From: SHLQ01 sp964562985 | Lineage (GTDB): Bacteria > Actinomycetota > Acidimicrobiia > Acidimicrobiales > SHLQ01 | Length of the DNA stretch: 40,905 nucleotides | Assembly: GCA_964562985.1 (NCBI GenBank) | Contig: CAZLWE010000030.1 | Location: forward strand, 1 to 40,905 | Reading direction: 5' to 3' | Shown here: positions 1 to 10,602 of the stretch, one piece after another | Numbering within the stretch: position 1 is the first letter of the stretch | Layout of the letters: the number at the start of each line of letters is the position of its first letter | The notes under the pieces: generated by a model | What the model saw: the letters and a program-made list of their open reading frames with translations, nothing else | Database searches by the model: none | Told to the model about the DNA's origin: nothing | Made by a program: the position numbers and the translations under genes

Positions 1-16
1 GACGAAGGATGGCGCC

Positions 17-697
17 ATGAGCGAGCTACTTCTCACCGCAAACACCGGTCGTTTGACCGGAACCCGATCGAGCCGACGTTTACGTCGCGAAGGACAGGTC
101 CCCGCCGTGTTGTACGGCCTGGGAGAAGATCCTGTTTCTATCTCTGTTGACTGGCCGGAGCTGCGCAAGGCGCTCACCACCGAGGCTGGCGTCAACGCCC
201 TCATCACCATCGATGTCGCGGGATCCAAGCAACTCTCGATCGTCAAGGACATCCAGCGTCACCCAACTCGACGCGACGTCCTCCACGTCGACTTCATTCG
301 CCTCGACCCGAACGCTGAGGTCGAGGTCGAGGTTCCACTCATCCTTACCGGCGAGGCTCGCAAGGTCGCACAGGTATCGGGCATGGTCGATCAGACCGCC
401 TTCACCATCGCCGTGCTCTCCAAGCCACAAGACATCCCGACCGAGGTCACCGCAGACGTCAGCGAACTTGAAGTTGGCGAGACCATCACCATCGGTGATG
501 TGGTCCTGCCCGACGGCGTGAGCGCAGCTGCCGATCCTGAAGACACTGTCGCATCTGCCGTGGTGACCCGTTCGACCATCGAAGCAATGCGCGCCGAAGA
601 AGCGGCCGAAGCTGCTGCCGAAGCTGGCGTAGAAGGTGGCGAAGCTGCCGCAGGCGAAGGCGGCGAAGGCGGCAACGACGAGGGCGGCGAGGACTAG
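17..697 (+). CDS. rplY: 50S ribosomal protein L25/general stress protein Ctc
   Basis: This protein binds 5S rRNA in the large ribosomal subunit. The 226-residue product has the two-domain CTC form: an N-terminal L25 beta-barrel (about residues 1-95, with the family stretch GQVPAVLYG near residue 27) and a C-terminal TL5/CTC beta domain (about 100-185). A tail made almost only of Ala, Glu and Gly follows (about 195-226). Such acidic low-complexity tails are common in actinobacterial L25. The ATG at 17 is preceded by AAGGA (5-9) at a good distance. The gene is followed after 24 nt by pth, the usual partner in actinobacteria, so the two are probably co-transcribed. The identification is firm; the role of the tail is unknown. 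Confidence 0.96.
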   Translation: MSELLLTANTGRLTGTRSSRRLRREGQVPAVLYGLGEDPVSISVDWPELRKALTTEAGVNALITIDVAGSKQLSIVKDIQRHPTRRDVLHVDFIRLDPNAEVEVEVPLILTGEARKVAQVSGMVDQTAFTIAVLSKPQDIPTEVTADVSELEVGETITIGDVVLPDGVSAAADPEDTVASAVVTRSTIEAMRAEEAAEAAAEAGVEGGEAAAGEGGEGGNDEGGED

Positions 698-721
698 TCG
701 TCCGCGTCGACCTGGACCGCC

Positions 722-1336
722 GTGTTCGGACGAAAGAAAAAGCGTACTGAACGCACGGGAACCCCGGCCGACCTACTCGTGGTCGGTCTGGGGAACCCGG
801 GCGATAAATACGAAGGGACGCGCCACAACGTTGGGGCTGAGGCCGTGGAGGTCATGGTCGAGAACGCGAGCGGCTCGCTTTCGCCGAGCAGGCAAGCTGC
901 GCTCGTCGCAGAAGTCCGGGTAGGCGAGTTGCGCGTCGTCGCAGCCTTTCCTCAGACCTTTATGAACCACTCCGGGCGAAGCGTCCGCGAGTTGATGCAT
1001 CGCCACGGGATCGAGGACCCTGCGTCGGTCTTGGTGATCCACGACGAACTCGACATAGAGGCGGGACGATCGAAGCTCAAGCGCGGCGGCGGATTGGCAG
1101 GCCACAACGGGCTGAAGTCGATCAACCGGCATATCCACTCCCAGGACTTTCTCCGCCTACGTATCGGCATTGGCCGTCCTCCCGGCCAACAGTCGGTAGC
1201 GGACTACGTGCTTCGCCGGCCTGGCAAGGCCGATCGTGAGACCCTCGACGTCGAGATCGCCCGCGCCGCCGATATTGCGATGCGCGTTGCAACCGACGAC
1301 TTCGACGCTTTGATGAACGACTTCAACCGCTCGTGA
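722..1336 (+). CDS. pth: Peptidyl-tRNA hydrolase
   Basis: Pth cleaves the ester bond of peptidyl-tRNAs that drop off the ribosome, recycling tRNA. Visible family residues are GLGNPG (22-27, with Asn25), the catalytic His35 in TRHN, Asn82 in TFMNHSG, Asp108 in VIHDELD and the GGGLAGHNGLKS loop (122-133). The start is a GTG, and the product carries about 16 basic and polar residues before the usual beginning of the fold. No in-frame start codon lies closer to the fold, so the extension is probably real. The stop overlaps the GTG start of mfd by four bases (GTGA), which indicates translational coupling. Confidence 0.95.
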   Translation: MFGRKKKRTERTGTPADLLVVGLGNPGDKYEGTRHNVGAEAVEVMVENASGSLSPSRQAALVAEVRVGELRVVAAFPQTFMNHSGRSVRELMHRHGIEDPASVLVIHDELDIEAGRSKLKRGGGLAGHNGLKSINRHIHSQDFLRLRIGIGRPPGQQSVADYVLRRPGKADRETLDVEIARAADIAMRVATDDFDALMNDFNRS

Positions 1337-4300
1337 CCGATACTTCAGAGCGAATCTCCGAACTTGCACCAGAGTCGACAGCGCCGCTTCGGTCGCTGAC
1401 CCGAGCCCTCGTCGACGACCCCGCGATCGTCTCAGTCATCGGTAAACGAAGCGCGATGCTGGCCGTTCCCGAGGCCGCACGCCCGCTCACGATCGCGTCG
1501 ATTGCGGTCGAGTCCGACCGCTCGCCGGTTGTCGTAGCCGTTCCTACCTCATCGGAAGCCGAACGACTTCGCTCGGACCTCGCCCGATATTTGGGCGAGG
1601 AGGATGTGGCGTTGTTTCCTGCATGGGAAACCCTGCCCTTCGAACGGGTGAGCCCGAACGTCGAAACGATGGGTCGGCGACTCGAGGTGCTGTGGCGCTT
1701 GCGGGATCCAGCGCGTCGACCCCGGGTGGTTGTCGCCTCATCTCGCGCCCTGGTTCAACGCCTCGGTCCCGAGGTCGAACACATCGACCCGATCATCGTG
1801 GGCGTCGGCGACCAGATCGACATCGCTGACATCGCACAAGACCTCGTCGATTTCGGCTACCGACGCGAACCCCAAGTCGAGGCACGCGGGCAGTTCGCCA
1901 TTCGAGGCTCGATCGTCGACGTGTACCCCAGCACCGCCAACGCTCCGGTCCGTATCGACCTTTGGGGCGACGAGGTCGACCGCTTGACCGAGTTCGCGAT
2001 CAACGATCAACGATCGACGATCGCTCGCTCCGAAGCGACCATCCATCCAGCTCGCGAAGTGGTTGCCTCAGAATCGATCCAGGAACGGGCCGCGGGCCTC
2101 GTCGCGTCGGAACCGTGGGGTCGTGAACATTGGGAACGCCTCGCCGACGGCGAGTTCTTCGACGGCATGGAATCGTGGTTGCCGTGGCTAGCCGAATCGG
2201 AGTCGGTCCTCGGCGATCATCTCGATGATGACGCGCTCGTCATGCTCGTAGAACCGCGCCGACTGCGCGACCGGGCCAAAGACATCCGAGACGAAGAGGC
2301 TGACCTCGCGAGCACGCTCGCCAAAACGTGGGGAGCGATCGAGGACGGCCAAGAGGAGGAGGAATTCCCTCGCCTGCACTTGCCGTTCGATCGGATGCTC
2401 ACCAATACCGACGCACCAATCTGGACGATGACGGTCGTCCCCGACAATCCCGATGTCTCGGTCATGTCGGCGAGCGGTTGGGACTCCCCGCTTGGCGACC
2501 CGCCTCCGCTCGTCAGGCAACTGCAGTACCTGATGCGCGACGGCTTTCGCATCGTGGTCGGCGCTGACGGTGCGGGTACCGCACCGCGGCTGGCAGTGCT
2601 GCTTTCCGCTCACGGCATCGACCTTCCCGTGCTCGACAAGCTCGGAGAAGACTCCGGCATCGTCGTGGCGCCTCTCGAACGCGGGGCGGTGTTCACCAAC
2701 TCGAAGCTGGCCGTGCTCACCGAGTCCGATGTCACCGGCCGTCGCCGCACGCACCGCCGCGCCCGCGCCCGTGCGAACACATCCCAAGACACGTTCGACG
2801 ATCTCGCCCCTGGCGACTACGTCGTGCACCACCAACACGGCGTGGCCCGCTTCGGTGGCATGGTCACGCGTGCGCTCGGTGGTGTCGAGCGTGACTATCT
2901 CCTCCTCGAATACCGCGGCGAGGACAAGCTCTACGTACCGACCGACCAGATCGGTGTGGTGCGTCACTACACCGGTGGCGATAGCCCGAAACTGTCGAAG
3001 ATGGGCGGCTCGGACTGGGCCAAAACCAAGGCCAAGGTTCGCTCGGAAGTCAGCGAGATCGCACAAGAACTCGTGGTGCTCTACCAGCGACGAGTCACGG
3101 CAACCGGCCACGCGTTTGCCCAGGACACCCCATTCCAGAGCGAACTCGAGGACTCCTTCCCCTACGAAGAAACGCCAGATCAACTCACAGCGATCTCCGA
3201 GGTCAAGTCCGATATGGAGCAGCCCTACCCGATGGACCGCCTCGTGGTTGGCGATGTCGGGTTCGGCAAGACCGAGATCGCCGTGCGGGCCGCCTTTAAG
3301 GCCGTGCAAGACGGCAAGCAGGCCGCCGTGCTCGTACCCACGACCTTGCTTGCCCAGCAGCACCATCAGACCTTCTCCGAACGCTTCGCGAGCTTCCCTG
3401 TTCGGGTCGAGGTGCTCAGTCGTTTCCTCACCAACGCCCAAGCGAAAGCGGTCATCAAAGACGCGAACGATGGCAAGGTCGACGTGCTCATCGGGACCCA
3501 TCGGATGCTCAACACCGAATTGGCGTTCAAAGACCTTGGCCTGCTCATCGTGGATGAGGAGCAGCGCTTCGGCGTGAAGCACAAGGAGACGATCAAGACC
3601 CTCAAGACCAACGTCGACGTGTTGACGCTCACCGCCACGCCGGTGCCGCGCACGTTGGAGATGAGTCTCACCGGCATCCGCGATATGACCTTGCTCCAGA
3701 CCGCGCCGTCGGAACGTCAACCGATCCTGACCTACGTCGGCGAACAGAGCGATCGTGCCATCACCGAGGCGATCCGTCGCGAGCTGCTCCGCGAAGGCCA
3801 AGTCTTCTTCGTGCACAACCGCGTCATGGATATCGAACACACCGCCGCCAAGGTGCGCGAGATGGTCCCCGAGGCCCGTGTCGCCGTCGCCCATGGGCAG
3901 ATGGACGAGGCAAGCCTCGAACAAGTGGTGTTCGACTTCTGGGACGGCGAGTACGACGTGCTCGTCTGTACCACGATCATCGAGTCCGGCATCGACATGC
4001 CATCGGTCAATACGCTCGTCGTCGACCGTGCCGACTTGCTCGGTCTTGGCCAGATGCACCAGCTCCGCGGTCGAGTGGGGCGCTCCGGTCAGCGAGCCTA
4101 TGCCTACCTCATGGTTCCGCCCGACAAGTCGCTCACCGAGCAGGCCTACGAACGGCTCAAGACGATCGGCCAGGCCACCGAACTCGGATCGGGCTTCAAG
4201 ATTGCGATGCGCGACCTGGAGATCCGTGGCGCCGGAAACCTGCTGGGCACGGGTCAGTCTGGGCACATCGCGGCGGTGGGTTACGACCTGTACTGCCAGA

Positions 4301-4821
4301 TGGTTACCGAAGCCGTGAACGAACTGAAGGGCGAGGAGGTCGAAGAGGTCGACGAGATCACGGTCGAGTTGCCCGTCAAGGCGTTTATCCCTGATACCTA
4401 CATGCAGACCGAGGACGCCCGCCTTGAGGCCTACCGTCGGCTCGCAGCGATCAGCACGGTCGACGAGGTCGAAAACGTTCGCTCCGAATGGATCGATCGC
4501 TATGGTCCCGTGCCCGACCCTGCGGCCAGCCTCCTCGACGTCGCGACGGTGCGGGCGCATTGCAAGCGAATTGGTATCACCGAATTGACAGTAGGGAAGG
4601 GGCCCGGATTCGGAGGGCCAGACTTCAACGTACGCATGTCGCCAATCGAGCTGCCGACCTCAAAGCAGATCCGCCTCGATCGCATCTACAAGCACTCGGT
4701 CTATAAGCAAGCCGAGGGCGGCTTCCTGCAATTGGGCATGAAGAAGGGCAACCTCGCCGACAACATCGTGATCGCCCTCAACGACTTGATGCCCGCAGAG
4801 GACGAGCCCGCTCCGGCGTAA
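1333..4821 (+). CDS. mfd: Transcription-repair coupling factor Mfd
   Basis: Mfd removes RNA polymerase stalled at DNA damage and recruits UvrA. The 1162-residue product has the full family layout: an N-terminal UvrB-like region (about 20-330), a CarD-like RNA-polymerase-interacting domain (about 487-560, around GDYVVHHQHGVARF), a superfamily 2 translocase with Walker A GDVGFGKTE (about 639-647) and DEEQ box (about 741), the second RecA-like domain with the GRVGR box, and the C-terminal TRCF domain (about 1010-1110). It starts with GTG, overlapping the pth stop. Length and domains are normal. A long open frame on the opposite strand is only a codon-bias shadow. Confidence 0.97.
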   Translation: MTDTSERISELAPESTAPLRSLTRALVDDPAIVSVIGKRSAMLAVPEAARPLTIASIAVESDRSPVVVAVPTSSEAERLRSDLARYLGEEDVALFPAWETLPFERVSPNVETMGRRLEVLWRLRDPARRPRVVVASSRALVQRLGPEVEHIDPIIVGVGDQIDIADIAQDLVDFGYRREPQVEARGQFAIRGSIVDVYPSTANAPVRIDLWGDEVDRLTEFAINDQRSTIARSEATIHPAREVVASESIQERAAGLVASEPWGREHWERLADGEFFDGMESWLPWLAESESVLGDHLDDDALVMLVEPRRLRDRAKDIRDEEADLASTLAKTWGAIEDGQEEEEFPRLHLPFDRMLTNTDAPIWTMTVVPDNPDVSVMSASGWDSPLGDPPPLVRQLQYLMRDGFRIVVGADGAGTAPRLAVLLSAHGIDLPVLDKLGEDSGIVVAPLERGAVFTNSKLAVLTESDVTGRRRTHRRARARANTSQDTFDDLAPGDYVVHHQHGVARFGGMVTRALGGVERDYLLLEYRGEDKLYVPTDQIGVVRHYTGGDSPKLSKMGGSDWAKTKAKVRSEVSEIAQELVVLYQRRVTATGHAFAQDTPFQSELEDSFPYEETPDQLTAISEVKSDMEQPYPMDRLVVGDVGFGKTEIAVRAAFKAVQDGKQAAVLVPTTLLAQQHHQTFSERFASFPVRVEVLSRFLTNAQAKAVIKDANDGKVDVLIGTHRMLNTELAFKDLGLLIVDEEQRFGVKHKETIKTLKTNVDVLTLTATPVPRTLEMSLTGIRDMTLLQTAPSERQPILTYVGEQSDRAITEAIRRELLREGQVFFVHNRVMDIEHTAAKVREMVPEARVAVAHGQMDEASLEQVVFDFWDGEYDVLVCTTIIESGIDMPSVNTLVVDRADLLGLGQMHQLRGRVGRSGQRAYAYLMVPPDKSLTEQAYERLKTIGQATELGSGFKIAMRDLEIRGAGNLLGTGQSGHIAAVGYDLYCQMVTEAVNELKGEEVEEVDEITVELPVKAFIPDTYMQTEDARLEAYRRLAAISTVDEVENVRSEWIDRYGPVPDPAASLLDVATVRAHCKRIGITELTVGKGPGFGGPDFNVRMSPIELPTSKQIRLDRIYKHSVYKQAEGGFLQLGMKKGNLADNIVIALNDLMPAEDEPAPA

Positions 4822-4830
4822 GCTTCCCCA

Positions 4831-6273
4831 ATGAAACCCGCAATCGTTGTCGTTGGGTTGGGGCCCGCAGGCCCCGAGTTGATCACCGCGCAGACCCGCT
4901 TGTTGCTCGACGGCGACGACCCGCTGTGGTTACGCACCCGCGTCCACCCCGCAGCCGATGGCATCGATGCGGCTGGCAGCTTCGATCACGTCTACGAAAG
5001 TGCCGACACCTTCGAAGAGGTCTATTCGACCATCGTTGAGCAGTTGGTGGCTGAAGCGAGCGCGCACGGTCGCATCGTGTACGCGGTGCCGGGGTCTCCT
5101 GTCGTGGCCGAGCACACGGTCGAACTGTTGCGCTCAGACGAACGCATCGAACTCGACGTATTGCCAGCGATGAGCTTTCTCGAGTTGTCGTGGACGGTGC
5201 TTGGGGTCGACCCGATGACTGCGGCGGTGACGATCGTTGATGCGCTCGAACTCGTGGCCCATGCGGCTTCGCGTCGGGGCCCGCTGCTCATCACGCAGGT
5301 GCATTCACCGGCGGTTCTCGATGAGGTGATCTTGGCCCTCGACGACTTAGGCCCGGACTCGGTCACCGTGTTGCAAGGCTTGGGGACTGTCGCGGAGCAG
5401 GTCACCGAGACCCCATGGGCAGAACTTCGCGGCACCTGCGTTCCCGACCACCTGACGACGTTGTGGGTGCCGTCGCTGGCAGAACCAATCGGCGCTGCCT
5501 TCGCACGATTTGAGTCGCTGGTCCATCGCCTTCGACAGGACTGCCCATGGGACGCTGCGCAGACCCACGGTTCGCTTCGCCCGTATCTGCTTGAGGAAAC
5601 CTACGAAGTGCTCGAAGCGCTCGATGCGGTTGAGGCCGCCACCGATGACCAGGTGCTATCGGCCTACGTTGACCTCGAGGAGGAACTCGGCGACCTATTG
5701 TTCCAAGTGTTCATCCACACGGAGCTGGCAGGCGAGCACGGCGCGTTCACCCTCGCCGACGTGGCCACCGGTGTCCACGACAAGCTCCACGACCGGCACC
5801 CACACGTGTTCGGTGAGGCCGACGCGTCGCAGACGGTCGCCAACTGGGAACATGCCAAGCGAGCCGAGAAGGGGCGAGACAGCGTTCTGGACGGTATCCC
5901 GGTAGCCCTCCCAGCGTTAGTCGAAGCGCTCAAGACGCAGAAGCGGGCTGCCTCGGTTGGCTTTAGCGGCCCCGATCTTGCGTGGGCATTTGGTGACGTC
6001 GAAGACGAGCTCGCAGAGGTGCGCCAGGACCCATCCGAGCACGAGGTGGGAGACCTGCTCTTCGCCGCTGTACAGGTGGCACGAATGCTCAACGTCGACG
6101 CCGAACAGGCCCTGCGAGGGGCTACCGATCGCTTCGCGAGCCGGTTCCGTCACGTGGAACAGGCTGCCAAAGCCGCTGATCTCGACCTTGCCCAGCAATC
6201 CCAAAAATCACTTCAACAACTCTGGCAACAGGCGAAAAGTCGTGAACGTGGTCTCTCTTCGGGTGATAGCTAG
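4831..6273 (+). CDS. mazG: MazG-family NTP pyrophosphohydrolase with N-terminal tetrapyrrole-methylase-like domain
   Basis: The 480-residue protein fuses an N-terminal SAM-dependent tetrapyrrole-methylase-like domain (about 1-215, starting IVVVGLGPAGPELIT) to MazG (about 225-470), the architecture of Bacillus YabN. MazG hydrolyses nucleoside triphosphates to monophosphate and pyrophosphate, a house-cleaning role. The first MazG half shows CPWDAAQTHGSL and the metal-binding EET-E and EELGDLLF signatures; a second related helical unit shows EHEVGDLLF. The methylase-like domain may be catalytically inactive, as proposed for YabN. The ATG lies 9 nt after mfd. TAAGCT (4819-4824), overlapping the mfd stop, could be a weak extra promoter. 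Confidence 0.93.
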   Translation: MKPAIVVVGLGPAGPELITAQTRLLLDGDDPLWLRTRVHPAADGIDAAGSFDHVYESADTFEEVYSTIVEQLVAEASAHGRIVYAVPGSPVVAEHTVELLRSDERIELDVLPAMSFLELSWTVLGVDPMTAAVTIVDALELVAHAASRRGPLLITQVHSPAVLDEVILALDDLGPDSVTVLQGLGTVAEQVTETPWAELRGTCVPDHLTTLWVPSLAEPIGAAFARFESLVHRLRQDCPWDAAQTHGSLRPYLLEETYEVLEALDAVEAATDDQVLSAYVDLEEELGDLLFQVFIHTELAGEHGAFTLADVATGVHDKLHDRHPHVFGEADASQTVANWEHAKRAEKGRDSVLDGIPVALPALVEALKTQKRAASVGFSGPDLAWAFGDVEDELAEVRQDPSEHEVGDLLFAAVQVARMLNVDAEQALRGATDRFASRFRHVEQAAKAADLDLAQQSQKSLQQLWQQAKSRERGLSSGDS

Positions 6274-6331
6274 CTCGATCTCGATCGCCAACAGTTGTTC
6301 AGACATCGGTACGTGGGTGCACTCGGCCGTG

Positions 6332-6337
6332 TAGTTT
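6332..6337 (+). promoter_or_regulatory. Putative -10 hexamer of eno (leaderless)
   Basis: TAGTTT lies 8 nt before the GTG chosen as the eno start, and no Shine-Dalgarno sequence is present. It matches the TAGNNT hexamers found directly before many first genes in this window. Transcription would begin at or next to the start codon. Confidence 0.5.
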
Positions 6338-6345
6338 TGATCAAC

Positions 6346-7619
<1,274 letters not shown>

Positions 7620-7620
<1 letters not shown>

Positions 7621-8072
7621 TGGCAACTCGTTCCACTCAGTCGCAGCGGGCCAGAGGTTCGCGAAGCGCTCCCTCGCCTCGTCGAGGCCGTCCCGGTCCT
7701 CGCCATCGTCCGGGGGCCGAACCAGTTCGCAAGGTGCGCGCAAAGCGTCCGGAGCGCGTCGAGCGCCCCGCGCGCGAGCCACGCCCGGTCCTTCGGGTGC
7801 TCGCCGGGTTTGCGGGCAAGGCTCTTCTCGGGCTGGTGATCCTGGCCGTGTTCGTATTCGGGGTCTTCCCGACCGGAAGCTATGTCGACCAACGCCAACA
7901 GCTCGACGACGCCGAGGCCGAATTGGCGGAGCTTCAGGCGGAGAACCAAGAGCTCGAGTCGCTGATCGTGCGCCTCGAAAGCGACAGTGAGATCGAACGG
8001 GTCGCACGCGAAGAGTTCAACCTGACGCTGCCCAACGAAGAGAGCTACCTCGTGCTCCCACCCGGCGAATAG
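7620..8072 (+). CDS. ftsB: FtsB/DivIC-like septum formation initiator
   Basis: This is a bitopic cell-division protein of the FtsB/DivIC family, which bridges early and late divisome parts with FtsL and FtsQ. The 150-residue product has a long Arg/Pro-rich cytoplasmic tail (1-57), one membrane helix (about 58-83), an extracytoplasmic coiled coil (about 88-122, rich in Glu, Leu and Gln) and the conserved end IERVAREEFNL around 125-135. The start overlaps the eno stop by one base (TAATG), so the genes are translationally coupled. In mycobacteria the corresponding gene is followed directly by a DUF501 gene and ppx. Here those are 4 kb away, behind a Mo-enzyme maturation block. Confidence 0.88.
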
Positions 8073-8084
8073 GCGCCGTTCCTC

Positions 8085-8098
8085 GGTCCTGTCGGACC
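8085..8098 (+). terminator. Weak stem-loop after ftsB
   Basis: GGTCC and GGACC form a 5-bp stem with a 4-nt TGTC loop, 12 nt after the ftsB stop. There is no T-run. It may end the eno-ftsB transcript, but the stem is short. Confidence 0.25.
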
Positions 8099-8191
8099 TC
8101 GTCTCTAATCGAGCTTTCTCCGCTTCGCCTTCGGAAACATCGCGCTGTTCTTCGGTGCTGGACGGGTTCTTTGAAGCGCAAGGTCGTGTCG

Positions 8192-8197
8192 TAGACT
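8192..8197 (+). promoter_or_regulatory. Putative -10 hexamer of the MoxR gene
   Basis: TAGACT lies 6 nt before the ATG at 8204. TTGAAG (8171-8176), 15 nt further upstream, is a possible -35. There is no ribosome-binding site, so the mRNA is predicted to be leaderless. Confidence 0.55.
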
Positions 8198-8203
8198 AGG
8201 CGT

Positions 8204-9115
8204 ATGGCCCGACCCGAACTTTCTAGCGTCGATGCGGTTCTTGAGCAGCTAGCTGAGCACAAGTACTTCGCTGACCGGGGCCTAGCGACCTCGATCTTCC
8301 TCGCAGCCGAACTCGAGCGTCCACTGTTGCTCGAAGGAGATGCGGGCGTCGGAAAGACCGAGATTGCAAAGGTCGTGGCCGCCATTACGGGAGCGGAGCT
8401 GATCCGACTGCAGTGCTACGAGGGTATCGATGTCTCCCAGGCGCTCTACGAGTGGAACTACACCCGCCAGCTGCTGCACCTACGTACGGCAGAAGCGACC
8501 GGTGAGGCCACCTCGGCGTCGTCAGATGCCCTCGAAGACGAGCTCTTCACCGATCGCTTCCTGATCCGCCGTCCGTTGCTTCGAGCGATCGACCACCGTG
8601 CCGCCATCGCTCCTGTGCTGTTGATCGACGAGGTCGACCGCGCCGATGACGAGTTTGAGGCATTCCTACTCGAAGCGCTGAGCGAATACGCGGTGACCAT
8701 TCCCGAGCTCGGAACGTTCCAAGCCGAGAGCCCGCCATTCGTCGTCATCACGTCGAACCGAACCCGTGACGTGCACGACGCGTTGAAGCGTCGGGCGTTG
8801 TATCACTGGGTCGAACATCCCGACTTCGAACGCGAGGTGGCAATCATCGAGGCGAAGGCACCCGAAGTTCCATCGGCGCTCGCCCGCCAGGTGGCTGCGG
8901 CCACGGCGCATTTCCGAGACATGGGCATGTACAAGCCGCCGGGTATCGCCGAGACGCTCGACTGGGCCAAGGCCCTGCACTTGCTGGCATCTGAGGAACT
9001 CACCGAATCCGCCGTCGACGAAACCCTCGGCACCTTGCTCAAGTACCGCGAGGATCAAGAACGGGCGCGCCGAGCCGGAATCGAAAGCGTGATCGAGATC
9101 GCCCTGGGTGCATGA
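8204..9115 (+). CDS. MoxR-type AAA+ ATPase (CoxD-like)
   Basis: MoxR ATPases act as chaperones, often with a VWA-domain partner. With CoxE and XdhC neighbours this one best fits CoxD, which helps mature the active site of carbon monoxide dehydrogenase and related molybdenum hydroxylases. The 303-residue protein shows Walker A GDAGVGKT (45-52), Walker B VLLIDEVD (138-145), a sensor-1 segment ITSN (182-185), and the arginine-finger region LKRR (194-197). A putative leaderless promoter precedes it. Its last bases overlap the start of the VWA gene (ATGA). The family is certain; the client enzyme is inferred from neighbours only, since no oxidoreductase subunits are in the window. Confidence 0.9.
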   Translation: MARPELSSVDAVLEQLAEHKYFADRGLATSIFLAAELERPLLLEGDAGVGKTEIAKVVAAITGAELIRLQCYEGIDVSQALYEWNYTRQLLHLRTAEATGEATSASSDALEDELFTDRFLIRRPLLRAIDHRAAIAPVLLIDEVDRADDEFEAFLLEALSEYAVTIPELGTFQAESPPFVVITSNRTRDVHDALKRRALYHWVEHPDFEREVAIIEAKAPEVPSALARQVAAATAHFRDMGMYKPPGIAETLDWAKALHLLASEELTESAVDETLGTLLKYREDQERARRAGIESVIEIALGA

Positions 9116-10245
9116 CCGCTGAAGTGACCGCACAGCTGGATCTCGATGACCTGGAGATCGAGCGCTTGGCCGCCGGGTTCATTCACACCTTGCGCACTGG
9201 CGGGCTCGTGGTGCCGATCTCGTCGTCGTTGCGTTACGTGCAGTCGCTGCGGGCGGTCGGGCTCGGCAACGGTGACGACGTCTACTGGGCAGGGCGGGCC
9301 ACCCTCGTTGTTCGTCCCGAAGACATCGCCATGTACAACGCGATGTTCCTCGCGTTCTTTCACCGCAACGGCACCGGCTTCAAAGTCCGCTTCGAAGACG
9401 AACCGGAGTCGGCTTCGATCGGTGTCGATGAGGGTGCTGGCGATGGCGAAGGCGAGGGGAGTGGTGACGAAGACCTCTCCCTTCGCTACAGCGCGTCGGA
9501 GGTGTTGGGGGAGAAGGACTTCGCCGAATTCACCAAAGCCGAGTTGCTCGAAGCCCAGCGGGTCATGGCTCGGATGCGGCTGACGCCGGCCAAGCGTTCG
9601 TCGCGTCGACGAGTGCCAGACGACCGAGGTTCACGTAACGATCTCCGTCGTACGGTTCGCGCTGCGATGCGAACCGAAGGCGAACCCATCGGCCTGGCGC
9701 GCACGGCAACCGGCACTCGTACTCGCCGCCTGGTGTTGTTGTTGGATGTGAGCGGTTCGATGGAGCCGTACGCCCGGGTGTTGATCCGCTTCGCACACGC
9801 TGCGGTTGTCGGGCGTGGACGGGTCGAGGTATTTGCGCTCGGGACGAGACTGACCCGGATGACTCGCCAGCTCGGTTCGCACGACGTGGACGAGGCCGTG
9901 CATGCGGCGGCTGAAGAAGTGGTCGACTGGTCCGGGGGCACTCGACTGGGGGAGGCCATTGGCAGCTACAACGACGAGTGGGGCCAGCGGGGCATGTCTC
10001 GCGGGTCGATCGTGGTGGTGCTCTCCGATGGTTGGGACCGCGGCGACCCTGACGAGATGGACCTGCAAATGCAGCGCCTCGCCCGCACGGCGCACAAGGT
10101 GGTATGGGTGAACCCGTTGAAGGCAAGCCCTGGCTACAAACCGATCGCCCGGGGCATGGCAGCCGCGCTGCCGCACGTCGATACGTTCCTAGAGGGGCAC
10201 TGCCTCGACTCGCTGGGTACGTTGGCCGAGGCCATTGGCGCGTAA
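9112..10245 (+). CDS. VWA-domain protein, CoxE-like
   Basis: This 377-residue protein has a C-terminal von Willebrand factor A domain with the metal-ion-dependent adhesion site DVSGS (212-216) and SDGWDRGDPDEM further on. The N-terminal half carries the CoxE-like helical region, broken by an acidic, Gly-rich stretch (about 107-122). CoxE pairs with the CoxD ATPase in maturation of Mo hydroxylases. The ATG overlaps the stop of the ATPase gene by four bases, so the two are translationally coupled, as in cox gene clusters. No signal peptide or membrane helix is visible, so it should be cytoplasmic. Confidence 0.88.
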   Translation: MTAEVTAQLDLDDLEIERLAAGFIHTLRTGGLVVPISSSLRYVQSLRAVGLGNGDDVYWAGRATLVVRPEDIAMYNAMFLAFFHRNGTGFKVRFEDEPESASIGVDEGAGDGEGEGSGDEDLSLRYSASEVLGEKDFAEFTKAELLEAQRVMARMRLTPAKRSSRRRVPDDRGSRNDLRRTVRAAMRTEGEPIGLARTATGTRTRRLVLLLDVSGSMEPYARVLIRFAHAAVVGRGRVEVFALGTRLTRMTRQLGSHDVDEAVHAAAEEVVDWSGGTRLGEAIGSYNDEWGQRGMSRGSIVVVLSDGWDRGDPDEMDLQMQRLARTAHKVVWVNPLKASPGYKPIARGMAAALPHVDTFLEGHCLDSLGTLAEAIGA

Positions 10246-10285
10246 TCTATTGGAATAGCGGGGCTGGGGGAAGGCAAGGCGCTAC

Positions 10286-10600
10286 ATGAAAGATCTGCTC
10301 AACGACATCGATCGCTGGAAGAAGCAAGGCAAGGACATTGCCGTGGCACGAGTTGTCGACCTCGACGGGTCAGGCCCGCGGCTGCCTGGTGCGGCCATGG
10401 TTGTGAGCGGCGAGGGTGAGGTCGCTGGCTCAGTATCGGGCGGTTGCGTCGAGGGTGCAGTCGTCACTGAGGCACTTGGCGTCATCGAATCGGGCGAACG
10501 CAAGATGGTCAGCTTTGGGTACTCCGACGATGAAGCGTTCGCCGTTGGGCTCACCTGCGGTGGAACGATCCATCTCTTCATCGAGCCGCTGGACTGGTAA
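10286..10600 (+). CDS. XdhC/CoxI-family protein, N-terminal-domain only (CoxF-like)
   Basis: The 104-residue product is one XdhC_CoxI domain. Its marks are the segment GSVSGGCVEGAV (about 48-59) and GLTCGG (about 88-93). Proteins of this family bind molybdenum cofactor, and help its sulfuration and insertion into xanthine dehydrogenase or CO dehydrogenase. A purine-rich stretch (GGGGGAAGG, about 10266-10274) lies upstream of the ATG, a little far for an ideal ribosome-binding site. A second XdhC-type gene begins 2 nt after its stop in another frame. Because that second protein has its own N-terminal domain, I read the pair as two genes and not as one broken gene. Confidence 0.85.
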   Translation: MKDLLNDIDRWKKQGKDIAVARVVDLDGSGPRLPGAAMVVSGEGEVAGSVSGGCVEGAVVTEALGVIESGERKMVSFGYSDDEAFAVGLTCGGTIHLFIEPLDW

Positions 10601-10602
10601 CG

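Noticed and set aside
2188..4560. A 790-codon open frame on the minus strand opposite mfd
   Set aside because: It mirrors the codon bias of mfd, has a low-complexity His/Asp/Leu-rich product without any domain, and no promoter or ribosome-binding site.
6295..6345. Longer enolase start at TTG 6295
   Set aside because: Enolases begin at the GTG at 6346; the extension has no family match and contains the putative promoter.
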